Positions 9,658 to 18,751 of a stretch of DNA of 64,000 nt are shown here, piece after piece; within the stretch, counting starts at the first letter, position 1, and every line of letters begins with the position of its first letter. Location of the stretch: contig JAILWG010000002.1 in the NCBI GenBank assembly GCA_025699075.1, positions 120,048-184,047 of the forward strand, read 5' to 3'. Source of the stretch: Candidatus Nitrosopumilus sp. GTDB lineage: Archaea > Thermoproteota > Nitrososphaeria > Nitrososphaerales > Nitrosopumilaceae. The position numbers were made by a program, and so were the translations under genes. Under the pieces are notes generated by a model. The model was not told the DNA's origin and ran no database searches. It saw only the letters and a program-made list of their open reading frames with translations.

Positions 9658-10872
9658 ATGTCAATTTTAATTCAGGAATCTAAACCTGTATCAATTGATT
9701 TTAAAGGCATGATGCCAGAGTTATCCAAACGACATAGGGCAACACACCATATTCATAAATATCCTGCAAAACTCATTCCTCACATTCCAAATTATTTAAT
9801 ACAAAAATATTCTCAAGAAAAGGACATTGTATTAGATCCATTTTGTGGTTCTGGAACAACTTTGTTAGAAGCAATACTTTGTAACAGAAATGCTTTAGGT
9901 GTAGAATTAAATCCTATAGGAAGATTAATCTCAAAAGTTAAAACGACACCATTAGATATTGAATCCGTAGAAGCAGCATCTAAAAAATGTTATAAAAAAA
10001 TCAAAACTTGTAATAAGTTCACTATTCCTGAATTTGAGAATCGAGATCTTTGGTTTACGAAAAAAACCCAAAACAATCTTGCAAAAATAAAATCAAGTAT
10101 TGAATCTCTTGACTTAGATCAAGACATTTTTGATTTTCTTATGGTTTCCCTATCTTCGATAATTTACAAAGTTTCAAATTCAGAACAAAGAGATCTTATG
10201 CCAAGATTATCAAAAAATCCTATTCAAGCAAACGTATTAAATGAATTTCTGAGACAATTAAATTTCAATATAGAACGTATAAAGACTTTACAATCAATTA
10301 AGACAAAATCGCAAATTATAGGAAACGATGCTGTAACTATTAATTCTAAAAGAAAAGCAAATTTGATAGTTACTTCTCCTCCATATCTTTCTGCTATGGC
10401 ATATTTTAGAACTACAAAATTAGAATACTATTGGTTAAATAATGGAAATGAAAAAAGTTACAAAAATTTTGCTAGAAAATCTATTCATGGTGAATTGTCA
10501 TCTGGAATACCAAAACAAATTCATCATACAGAAATTGAAGAAATTGATCATTTAATTTCTTCACTTTACAAAAAATCTAAACCATATGGTCTGAAAACTA
10601 GTTTGTATTTCGAACAAATGGAAAAAATCTTAGAAAAAATGCATAAAATCCTGTATGATGATGGTCATTTTGCCATGATTGTAGGGAATAGTAAAATTTT
10701 GGAAAAGCGAATTTTCCTAAATAGATTAATTCCTAAATTAGCTGAAAAGACTGGATTTGAATTCAAACTAGAATTACGTGATAGAATAAAGTTTCATAGA
10801 TTAGGAATAAAAAGATCTAATAAAACTAATAGGATTTATAACGAACATATTCTCCTATTTAAAAAATATTGA
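9658..10872 (+). CDS. DNA methyltransferase (N4-cytosine/N6-adenine type)
   Basis: VLDPFCGSGTTLLEA (motif I), GVELNPIG, LIVTSPPYLSAMAYFRTTKLEYYWL (motif IV). Confidence 0.88.
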   Translation: MSILIQESKPVSIDFKGMMPELSKRHRATHHIHKYPAKLIPHIPNYLIQKYSQEKDIVLDPFCGSGTTLLEAILCNRNALGVELNPIGRLISKVKTTPLDIESVEAASKKCYKKIKTCNKFTIPEFENRDLWFTKKTQNNLAKIKSSIESLDLDQDIFDFLMVSLSSIIYKVSNSEQRDLMPRLSKNPIQANVLNEFLRQLNFNIERIKTLQSIKTKSQIIGNDAVTINSKRKANLIVTSPPYLSAMAYFRTTKLEYYWLNNGNEKSYKNFARKSIHGELSSGIPKQIHHTEIEEIDHLISSLYKKSKPYGLKTSLYFEQMEKILEKMHKILYDDGHFAMIVGNSKILEKRIFLNRLIPKLAEKTGFEFKLELRDRIKFHRLGIKRSNKTNRIYNEHILLFKKY

Positions 10873-11837
10873 TGAAACTTGCTTTAGAAAATCTTCATGC
10901 TGAAAAAATTTCTGAATTAGAAACTTACGCTAAAGATAAAATTTCCATAAGAGGCAATCATCCAAAATATCGTGTTCCTGCAGACTTTGCTAATACAGAA
11001 TGGTTTCTTCCATTTAATGAAATTCCAATAAAATATTGTCCTACAGATAGGTATTCTTTTTTGAATAAATACCAAAGTTCAATTCCTAAAACTCAAACTT
11101 GGCCTATGCTGAAAGGCAATATCTTAGATGATATGTATGAACAATTTATAAATAATCTAATTTCTTATCTCAACTCTAAAGAATTAAGCACTGTAAATGT
11201 GTTGCATGATTTTGAAGAATTTGAATCTCAGATAATGACCAAAATTACTGAAAAAATTGATAACAAAAAAAATGATTTACTAATTAAACCTGAAGATAAT
11301 GAAATAGATGACTTTAAAAAATTAATTACGTCTGTAATTCATTTTGAAACTCAACTCGGAAGTGCACTAATTGATTATAAAATTTCTATGAATGATAGTC
11401 TGGAATTAAAAACTATGGTAACAATGCTTTTTCCATTTGTTTCAAAACCTACTTACACAATTACTTCTTTTGGAATAACAAATAGAGTTCAACCTGATTT
11501 TCTATTTGATAATAAAATCATAATTGATGTGAAATCCCCTCCTTGGATTGATGATTACTATGTTGCTTTAGGAGGTTATGCTTTAGTTTATGAAAAATCT
11601 AATGAACGTGAGATGAATTTAGGAATGATTGTCACTCCTGAGTATAATTCTACTCGTAAAGTTCCATTTTATTTTAATTCCGAAATCGTTCCAATTGAGG
11701 ATCGATACCGTAGAGAATTCCTTTTACGAAGGGATAAACTACTTGAACTAATTAAAAATAATCAAGACCCTGGTGTCCCAACTGACACACAGCCATGTAC
11801 CTCGTGTGCTTATTTTAATCACTGTTGTGGTTCTTAA
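10872..11837 (+). CDS. Cas4/Csa1-like PD-(D/E)XK nuclease with predicted 4-Cys Fe-S cluster
   Basis: N-terminal KYCPTDRYSFLNK Cys, QPDFLFDNKIIIDVKSPPW nuclease core, C-terminal CTSCAYFNHCC; ATG overlaps upstream TGA. Confidence 0.7.
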   Translation: MKLALENLHAEKISELETYAKDKISIRGNHPKYRVPADFANTEWFLPFNEIPIKYCPTDRYSFLNKYQSSIPKTQTWPMLKGNILDDMYEQFINNLISYLNSKELSTVNVLHDFEEFESQIMTKITEKIDNKKNDLLIKPEDNEIDDFKKLITSVIHFETQLGSALIDYKISMNDSLELKTMVTMLFPFVSKPTYTITSFGITNRVQPDFLFDNKIIIDVKSPPWIDDYYVALGGYALVYEKSNEREMNLGMIVTPEYNSTRKVPFYFNSEIVPIEDRYRREFLLRRDKLLELIKNNQDPGVPTDTQPCTSCAYFNHCCGS

Positions 11838-12661
11838 TGGAAAATACATTATTAGCGTTAAAAATTTCACCTAAAGATGTTCTCCCTCTTCTACAAATTA
11901 TTGAATCAAGTAAAACTCGGGATGAAATAGAAAAAAAAACTTTTGAATATTATAAAAAAAGTAGTAAAGATATTCATTCTCCACACATTAGCCCCTTTAG
12001 AGTTAGGGTAGCTCATTCTTTTAGAAAGCTTGGTTTGATTACTGGCGATAAACATGAAATTAAGTTAACCCCTGAAGCAAAATTTCTTCTTGAAAAATCT
12101 GAAAATTTGGATAAATTTAAAAAAGAATTTTCTAGGTTGATTCTTCATCTTGATCAAGAAAAAGTTAAACTAATCAATTTTTTAAAAAAAATTGATGGTT
12201 CATTCACTTATAATGATATTGTAGAAAATTTTGAAAAGGAAGGAATTACAATTAAAAAAACTGATGATAAATTACGAAGATGGTTACAATTCTTGTTCTA
12301 TTGTGATTTAATCTCGTTTAGTTCTCCATATTATGAAATAAATCTCATAACTCTTACTGCACTTGATACTGCAGTCAAAAAAGTATCCATTAAAGAATTT
12401 GAAAAAATTCTTTATGAAGAATATGAAATTTTAAAAAAGAACAAAGGCTCCTATGTACCAATACTTGATCTGACTCTCTCTGTTTCTAATAAATTAAAAC
12501 ACAAAGGATTTGCACCAATTGATTTTAAGGAACATCTATTGAAAACAATTTCATCTAAACCAAAAAAACAAATTACTCTTTCTGAGACAGGAGTTAGAAA
12601 AGAAGGCGGAATTATTCACAATAAAGTTTATTACTATTTTTTGTCCATTCATGAGAAATGA
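11837..12661 (+). CDS. wHTH-domain protein of the four-gene operon
   Basis: RVRVAHSFRKLGLITGDKHEIKLTPEAKFLLEKS winged-helix-like; TAATG overlap upstream, ATGA overlap downstream. Confidence 0.6.
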   Translation: MENTLLALKISPKDVLPLLQIIESSKTRDEIEKKTFEYYKKSSKDIHSPHISPFRVRVAHSFRKLGLITGDKHEIKLTPEAKFLLEKSENLDKFKKEFSRLILHLDQEKVKLINFLKKIDGSFTYNDIVENFEKEGITIKKTDDKLRRWLQFLFYCDLISFSSPYYEINLITLTALDTAVKKVSIKEFEKILYEEYEILKKNKGSYVPILDLTLSVSNKLKHKGFAPIDFKEHLLKTISSKPKKQITLSETGVRKEGGIIHNKVYYYFLSIHEK

Positions 12662-13749
12662 CTTCTGACGATTATAATCTCAAACATGGTCTTTTTGATG
12701 ATTTAGCGTATGAATACCCAATAATTGCTAGAAATGAACAATGGAAAATTCTTGAGGATTTCATCAATAAAGATTCCAAAGGAAGTAGAACTTTTCTAAT
12801 TGTTGGGGATTATGGTTGTGGAAAAACTCTTTTCCTTCAAAATGTAAAAAACAAATTTCGAGATGGCGAATTTGCAAATTCTGAAAAAAGTTTAGTTATT
12901 TCTATGCGTGTAATCGAAGGTGAGCCTGAATCAAAAATTGGTTTATCTTTTGTAACTCGTGCATTCCAAAAAATAGGATATGGAAAAATTACTCAGATAG
13001 CAAAAAAAGTATCCTCTTTAGATGAACGATTATTTGATTCAAATTTTCAAAAAATCATTCAAGCTTTACAAAATCAAGAACGAGAAGCATATGATTGGTT
13101 ATGTGGTGTTGCTTTAACTGAAAAAACAAGAAGAATCTTTGGAATTCAAAAAAATCTCTCAACTAGTAATGAAGCATTATCTGTATTCTTTAATTTTTTA
13201 AAATTATGTAAGCAAGCAGAAATTGAAAATGTCTATTTATTAATAGATGAATTTGAATATGTTGTAACAAGTTATTCTCAAAAACAGGTTGATGCACTTC
13301 TTTATCTTTTCAAAGATATCTATGACAAATATGGTGAAGAACAAGATACTATGGCCAAAACAATTTTCATTATTGCTATGACTCCTGGCTGTTGGGATTT
13401 TCTTCTAAATATGGAAGATAGAAGAACTGGAGGTGGTGGAGCAATACCTTGGAAAGAAAGAGTAAATCCTAATATCAATCAAATTCAGTTATTACGCTTT
13501 AATGAAAATGAGACAGAAGATTTACTTATTCAAAGAATTAAGATGAATAGGATAAAACATTCCGACAAACTCCCTCATGACACTTGGCCTTTTGTTCGTC
13601 CTGAATTTTTCTCCATTATCTATGAAAAAGGCGAAGGAATTCCACGTAAATGTCTAAAGTATTGTGATCATGTTTTTGATTGTGGTATTGAAGATAATGT
13701 TGATGAATTTGATGGAGAATATACTAAAAAAATTCTTGATAAAATTTAA
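12658..13749 (+). CDS. P-loop AAA-type ATPase (BrxC/BrxD/DUF2791-like flavour)
   Basis: FLIVGDYGCGKTLFLQ Walker A; NVYLLIDEFEYV Walker B; IFIIAMTPGCWDF. Confidence 0.8.
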   Translation: MTSDDYNLKHGLFDDLAYEYPIIARNEQWKILEDFINKDSKGSRTFLIVGDYGCGKTLFLQNVKNKFRDGEFANSEKSLVISMRVIEGEPESKIGLSFVTRAFQKIGYGKITQIAKKVSSLDERLFDSNFQKIIQALQNQEREAYDWLCGVALTEKTRRIFGIQKNLSTSNEALSVFFNFLKLCKQAEIENVYLLIDEFEYVVTSYSQKQVDALLYLFKDIYDKYGEEQDTMAKTIFIIAMTPGCWDFLLNMEDRRTGGGGAIPWKERVNPNINQIQLLRFNENETEDLLIQRIKMNRIKHSDKLPHDTWPFVRPEFFSIIYEKGEGIPRKCLKYCDHVFDCGIEDNVDEFDGEYTKKILDKI

Positions 13750-13822
13750 TGAAACTATAAAACATCTATGAGGAAAACTTGAATCTGTTTCTTTAAAATT
13801 TCATCTATGTGTATTTGACTAA

Positions 13823-13990
13823 TCACACATCTGTAAGCTCTTCAAGGATTTCTTCAAGCATTGAAATCTCAAGTCTATGTGCATTAAGAATTGCTTCACT
13901 TGCATTTTCGTCTCTGTCACGATTTAACAAATTTGTTTTACGCTCAATTTCTCCCTTCAATAGCATTTTAGCACGTTCTACTGTCATCAT
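13823..13990 (-). CDS. Small helical protein (55 aa)
   Basis: MMTVERAKMLLKGEIERKTNLLNRDRDENASEAILNAHRLEISMLEEILEELTDV; not in ORF track; antisense + ORF judged spurious. Confidence 0.5.
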   Translation of the reverse strand: MMTVERAKMLLKGEIERKTNLLNRDRDENASEAILNAHRLEISMLEEILEELTDV

Positions 13991-14063
13991 ATATTCATAA
14001 TTTTACATGAATAAATTGTTTTGACTATCATTAGATGAAACAATACCACAAAAAAGGTTCAAG

Positions 14064-14118
14064 CCTATTTGCGTCCATTTTTAACCCCAAAACAGTAGCT
14101 GAGTCCCCGTGGATTCTA
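14064..14118 (+). repeat. Degenerate internal att-like site
   Basis: CCTATTTGCGTCC-ATTTTTAACCCCAAAACAGTAGCTGAGTCCCCGTGG aligns with the flank and core at 22483-22531 (CCTATCTGCGTCCCAATTTGTCCCCAATTTGGTGGCTGAATCCCCGTGG). Confidence 0.7.
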
Positions 14119-14222
14119 AATGGAATCTCTTTTTGTTTCCAAACAAGTAGCTGGGCCTCTAAGGATTAGATCCATGTAGGCATGAAAATCAAGATCAAGT
14201 TAATCTACTTCTGTATTATTTT

Positions 14223-14795
14223 ATGAACATGTTTGGTAGGAAAAGAGAAGAAGAACCAGAACAAGAATTGGGATTTGATATTTCTGAGTTTGATAAAAAA
14301 GAACAAAGTGAGATTGAAAGAGTAAAACAGATTTTAGAGGTTGCAGAAATTATCAAAACAGTTGCAAGACAAAGTAAAGTGATGCCAGGTGGTTCATTAG
14401 TTACTCCAAACATTATCTTTGCAACTGATAAGAGATTGATCATCAGAGATCCTACAGCATTAGGCTTACGTGCAGGTATGGATTCAATTCCATATAGTCA
14501 AATAAACAAAATTCATCTACAAAAAGGAGCATTTACATCAGAAATCGTTGTTGATGTAGGAAGATTTGAGGGAGACAATAGGAAAAAAATCCAAGCAATT
14601 CCAAAGAAAAAAGCATCGGAAATTCTTGCAATCATTAATGAGTATATTCGTCAATCTCAAGATGTGAATAGTGCTCCAAAAACAATTATCCAAAAACAAG
14701 ACGAAGATGATCCGCTTAAAATTCTCAAAATAAGATTTGCCAAAGGCGAAATTTCTAAAGAAGAATACGATGAAATGAAATCTGCATTAGAATGA
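14223..14795 (+). CDS. PH-like (bPH) + C-terminal SHOCT domain protein
   Basis: IIFATDKRLIIRDPT...IPYSQINKIHLQKG; DPLKILKIRFAKGEISKEEYDEMKSALE. Confidence 0.8.
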   Translation: MNMFGRKREEEPEQELGFDISEFDKKEQSEIERVKQILEVAEIIKTVARQSKVMPGGSLVTPNIIFATDKRLIIRDPTALGLRAGMDSIPYSQINKIHLQKGAFTSEIVVDVGRFEGDNRKKIQAIPKKKASEILAIINEYIRQSQDVNSAPKTIIQKQDEDDPLKILKIRFAKGEISKEEYDEMKSALE

Positions 14796-16795
14796 ATAAA
14801 TTATTTTTATTTTCGATTGCAGTTGTAATTGTTTCTTCTAGTGTACTGTTTCAAGAATCATTTGCAGAATCAACAAAATTGATTTTGAATAAACCCCCAT
14901 CAAAAGTATATGCAGGTGATTTGATTACCTTCTCAGGAAAATTATCTACTGCCTCAGGACAAGGAATTTCTGGTGCAATTGTTGAAATTAAGGATGATGA
15001 TTCTTGGGGACCTGATGATCTAGTTGCTACAACCAGAACTGATTCTATGGGAAAATTTTCTGTTACTGTAACTGCTAAAGATTGGGATGGTTGGAGTGAT
15101 GCAAGTGAAATTTATGCTGTTTTTGAAAAAAGTGCAAACTATGAAAAATCTCGTTCTCTCACATATGATGTAGATGTACTCCAAAAACCATCTAACACTA
15201 CCACAAAATCTCAATCCAGTAGTTATGGCTCTAGTAACAAGAGCATTCAAAAACAATCCACTCAAATCTCAATTAATGCACCCTCCAAGGCAATCACAGG
15301 TCAAACAATAACAATTTCAGGTAAACTAACCTCAAACGGTAATGGGTTAGCAAATCAGGTGGTATACATTAAAGATGAAGACGTGGCAGATGCTGATGAT
15401 ACTTTAGTCAGAACCACGACTGATTCTAATGGACGATTTAGCGTAAACTGGCAAGTCAAAGATGTGGATTCAAATGATAGGAAACTTTTTGCTACCCTCT
15501 TACAGTTTGTTGATCCTACATTTATGATAGCACCAACTGCAAATGGATTTCTAAATGCATTTGAAGTTGGAACAGTCGAGCTTTTTGCTAGTTTTAGTGG
15601 AAATGAAAAATATTCTCCATCTCAATCCTGTAAATCTAAAACCACTAGCAACGGTGTAATATTAAAATGCAAAAATAATGTTTTAGCAATTTTGGATAAG
15701 AGTGGAGCCATAGAATCAAAAATCATGAATCAGGTTTTAACAGGATTAATTCCTGGCAGTGGGGTATTGACAAATAATTCACAAGATATCTTTGCATTAT
15801 TACAGAGTAACAGTATTTCTAAAACTGAAGAAAATTTAATAAAAAAATTATTGATTAGTGCAATTGCAGATGAAACAGGAATAGAAGTATCCACTTTTGA
15901 TCAAGCAGTACAATTACTTGAAAAATCTAGTTCTTCTTCAAGTTCAAGTACTAAATCTACTTCAAATTCATACACTTCCCAGTCATCACCAAGTTATTCG
16001 TCAAAAAACAATGTACAAAATAAAATTAATCAGATTAATTATCAATTAGATGTATATCAACAAAAAATTAAAACACTTGAGAGAGAACTACAAAATACAA
16101 ATTCTTATTTGAACTCCATGGAGAAACGATACAATGTTCACTTGGGAAGTTCATCATCTACATTAACCAATATCTCAAACCAAAAAGAAAACAAATCATT
16201 TGGTTCAAATGCCCAGTATTTACTTGACAATGGAATGCATTCTCAACTTGAACAAAAAATTATTAATGAAAATAATAGATTAGATTCTTTGATAAAGAAT
16301 GTTCAAAGTATAAAGAGTTCGATACAAAAGAAATTCATTGATTCAGATCAAGATGGAATATTCGATTCTGTTGATCAATGTGATTATCAAAAAGAGACTT
16401 TTAATGGGTACAAAGACACAGATGGATGTCCAGACACAAAACCAATTGACTGGAAGCAAAAATCTCTAAAATCCCAAAATCTGGTAAATTCTAAAATAAT
16501 TTCTATGAAATCAGGCATAAATCAGGCTGAAAAATCCCTTTCAGGCGTGTGGTATGATTCAGCTGCTCAATGGAATATTGACCAAGCGTGGACAGAATTA
16601 TGGTGGGCAAAAAAATACCTAGGTGATTCTGAATGGACACAAAAAGAAGGTGAAAAACTAATTGCAAATAACAATTTCAAAAATGCATTTTACAAATATG
16701 AGCACTCAAAAGATACTGCAGAAAAGATAAACATTCATCTAAAGAACATTTCATTTTATCTTGATAAAGCACATAAAGTTCATTATGGAAAATAG
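14792..16795 (+). CDS. Secreted surface protein with Ig/carboxypeptidase-regulatory-like repeats, coiled coil and Ca-binding TSP3-like segment
   Basis: Signal peptide; two repeats of (V/I)xAGxxITxSGKL...TDSxGxF; DSDQDGIFDSVDQCDYQKETFNGYKDTDGCPD. Confidence 0.75.
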   Translation: MNKLFLFSIAVVIVSSSVLFQESFAESTKLILNKPPSKVYAGDLITFSGKLSTASGQGISGAIVEIKDDDSWGPDDLVATTRTDSMGKFSVTVTAKDWDGWSDASEIYAVFEKSANYEKSRSLTYDVDVLQKPSNTTTKSQSSSYGSSNKSIQKQSTQISINAPSKAITGQTITISGKLTSNGNGLANQVVYIKDEDVADADDTLVRTTTDSNGRFSVNWQVKDVDSNDRKLFATLLQFVDPTFMIAPTANGFLNAFEVGTVELFASFSGNEKYSPSQSCKSKTTSNGVILKCKNNVLAILDKSGAIESKIMNQVLTGLIPGSGVLTNNSQDIFALLQSNSISKTEENLIKKLLISAIADETGIEVSTFDQAVQLLEKSSSSSSSSTKSTSNSYTSQSSPSYSSKNNVQNKINQINYQLDVYQQKIKTLERELQNTNSYLNSMEKRYNVHLGSSSSTLTNISNQKENKSFGSNAQYLLDNGMHSQLEQKIINENNRLDSLIKNVQSIKSSIQKKFIDSDQDGIFDSVDQCDYQKETFNGYKDTDGCPDTKPIDWKQKSLKSQNLVNSKIISMKSGINQAEKSLSGVWYDSAAQWNIDQAWTELWWAKKYLGDSEWTQKEGEKLIANNNFKNAFYKYEHSKDTAEKINIHLKNISFYLDKAHKVHYGK

Positions 16796-16798
16796 AAA

Positions 16799-17713
16799 AT
16801 GAAGATAATATTTCTAATGCTTTTAGTTCTAAGTTTCATATTATCGCCAATTTTAGTTGATGCTCATCAAAGTGGTTGCCATAGATGGCATTCATGTCCC
16901 TCAGATTCAGGAAGTTATGTGTGTGGGGATTTAGGATATTATACATATTGTCCTAATTACAGCATTCCTAAATCAGAACCAAAAGAAGAACCGCAAAAAT
17001 ACATTCAGCCTCCAATTCCATCTTGGATCAAAAGCAGTGCAAGATGGTGGGCTCAAGATCAAATAGATGACACTACATTTGTGCAGGGAATTCAATATTT
17101 AGTTAAAGAAAATATTCTAAAGATTCCTCCAACTGCACAAGGAAATAGTTATGGTGTAAATCAAATCCCAACATGGATAAAAAACAATGCTTTATGGTGG
17201 TCAGAGGATACAATTGATGACAAGTCATTTGTTACAGGCATTGAATTTTTAATAAAAGAAGGAATTGTAAATTTAACAAAAAATAACACAATAAAAATTA
17301 CAAAAGATGATACGAGAAATGACACACAAGAAGATACAAAAAAGAATATTTGTTCTGGTAATGCAAGATGTATTTCAGGAACGATAACTGAAATAATTGA
17401 TGGTGATACAATCAAAGTTGATGGTCAGTCTATTCGATTTTCATTAGCATCTGCACCTGAACTTGATGATGGTGGAGGAATTTCTGCAAAAAACTTCATT
17501 GAAGAAATTTGTCCTGTAGGATCTACTGCAATAGTTGATGAGGATGATGAGCAAACTAGGGGTAGTTATGGGCGTATTTTAGGCGTGATTTATTGCAACG
17601 ATGTGAATCTTAATGAGGAATTGTTGGTTTCAGGGCATGGACGCATTTCTTCAGCATATTGCTCCTTTAGCGAATTTTCCAATCATGACTGGGCTAGAAA
17701 ATATGGATGTTAA
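16799..17713 (+). CDS. Secreted staphylococcal-nuclease-like (thermonuclease) domain protein with two WWxxD modules
   Basis: CISGTITEIIDGDTIKVDGQSIRFSLASAPELDDGG; PSWIKSSARWWAQDQIDDTTFVQGIQYLVKENIL repeats. Confidence 0.82.
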   Translation: MKIIFLMLLVLSFILSPILVDAHQSGCHRWHSCPSDSGSYVCGDLGYYTYCPNYSIPKSEPKEEPQKYIQPPIPSWIKSSARWWAQDQIDDTTFVQGIQYLVKENILKIPPTAQGNSYGVNQIPTWIKNNALWWSEDTIDDKSFVTGIEFLIKEGIVNLTKNNTIKITKDDTRNDTQEDTKKNICSGNARCISGTITEIIDGDTIKVDGQSIRFSLASAPELDDGGGISAKNFIEEICPVGSTAIVDEDDEQTRGSYGRILGVIYCNDVNLNEELLVSGHGRISSAYCSFSEFSNHDWARKYGC

Positions 17714-17785
17714 AATATTGAACAAAAATTTAGTCTGATTGGCCTTTATCAACATGCTTAAGTTCATAATATTCACATTCTGAAT

Positions 17786-18751
17786 ATGGGTTGTAGTCAC
17801 AACTATGTTTTTACTCAAGGGTATTTTGTTTGTACTAAATGTGGTAAACGCTCCTATGGAAGATCATATAAGAAAAAACAAGGAAAGAAAATTGCAGCAG
17901 GAGTTACTGTTAGTTTAATACTGATTATTGGATTTTTTGCATACTCTAATGGAATATTTGAAATTAATCCAGCAAAATTAGATGAAACACTTCAAAGCAT
18001 TCCAAAAGATCTTCCTACCCTTACTAAAAATCTTCCATCAATTCCATTTCAAGTCTCTGAACCAATAAACAAAATTGTAGATTCTTCTGTAAATGAAATT
18101 AATAAAATTGAAGAAAAAATTCAAGAGGCAAGTATGCCAGTAGAATCATCAGAAAAGTATGCAGTAGAATCTATTGAATACATTAATGAAAAAAGAATAC
18201 AAAATGGAAAAAATCCCATTATTCATGATTCTAGAGTCTATGAATTAGCTATGGCAAGGGCAAAAGACATGTACGAATATCAGTATCTTGATCACACAAA
18301 TCCGATTACAGGAACATGTCCATATAATATGAAATCAAGTTTTGGATTAAAATCTAATGAAAATGTTGCAGAAAATGCATATCTATTTGGAACTGAAACT
18401 AATCCAACCCTTTACAATCCTTCTTACACTGAAATAATTAATGGTTGGATGCAGAGTACAGGTCATAGAATGAATTTGCTTAGCTATGAACATGTTGGAG
18501 GTTCTGTTGCATGTTATGGTGGTTTTTGTGTTTTCTTGGGATTGAATCATGGACTGTATGGTGAAGGATGTTATACTGCATCAGAAGGACAAGCATATGC
18601 ATCGAGATTTGATAATTGTACTCCTGAACAAATGAGACAATATGAAAAACTGCAACAAGATTATGACAAGATTCCATCTGTTGTTAATTCTCAAACAGAA
18701 TATCATAGAGCTATGGAGATGTATAATCAATTAGAAAATTTTAGGTGTTGA
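17786..18751 (+). CDS. Zinc-ribbon + TM + CAP/SCP domain protein
   Basis: CSHNYVFTQGYFVCTKCGKR; INEKRIQNGKNPIIHDSRVYELAMARAKDMYEYQYLDHTNP; NVAENAY; GWMQSTGHRMNLLS. Confidence 0.82.
   Translation: MGCSHNYVFTQGYFVCTKCGKRSYGRSYKKKQGKKIAAGVTVSLILIIGFFAYSNGIFEINPAKLDETLQSIPKDLPTLTKNLPSIPFQVSEPINKIVDSSVNEINKIEEKIQEASMPVESSEKYAVESIEYINEKRIQNGKNPIIHDSRVYELAMARAKDMYEYQYLDHTNPITGTCPYNMKSSFGLKSNENVAENAYLFGTETNPTLYNPSYTEIINGWMQSTGHRMNLLSYEHVGGSVACYGGFCVFLGLNHGLYGEGCYTASEGQAYASRFDNCTPEQMRQYEKLQQDYDKIPSVVNSQTEYHRAMEMYNQLENFRC

Noticed and set aside
13809-14000. Plus-strand 63-aa ORF after the ATPase
   Set aside because: Ser-rich low-quality translation; the opposite-strand 55-aa helical ORF is more protein-like.
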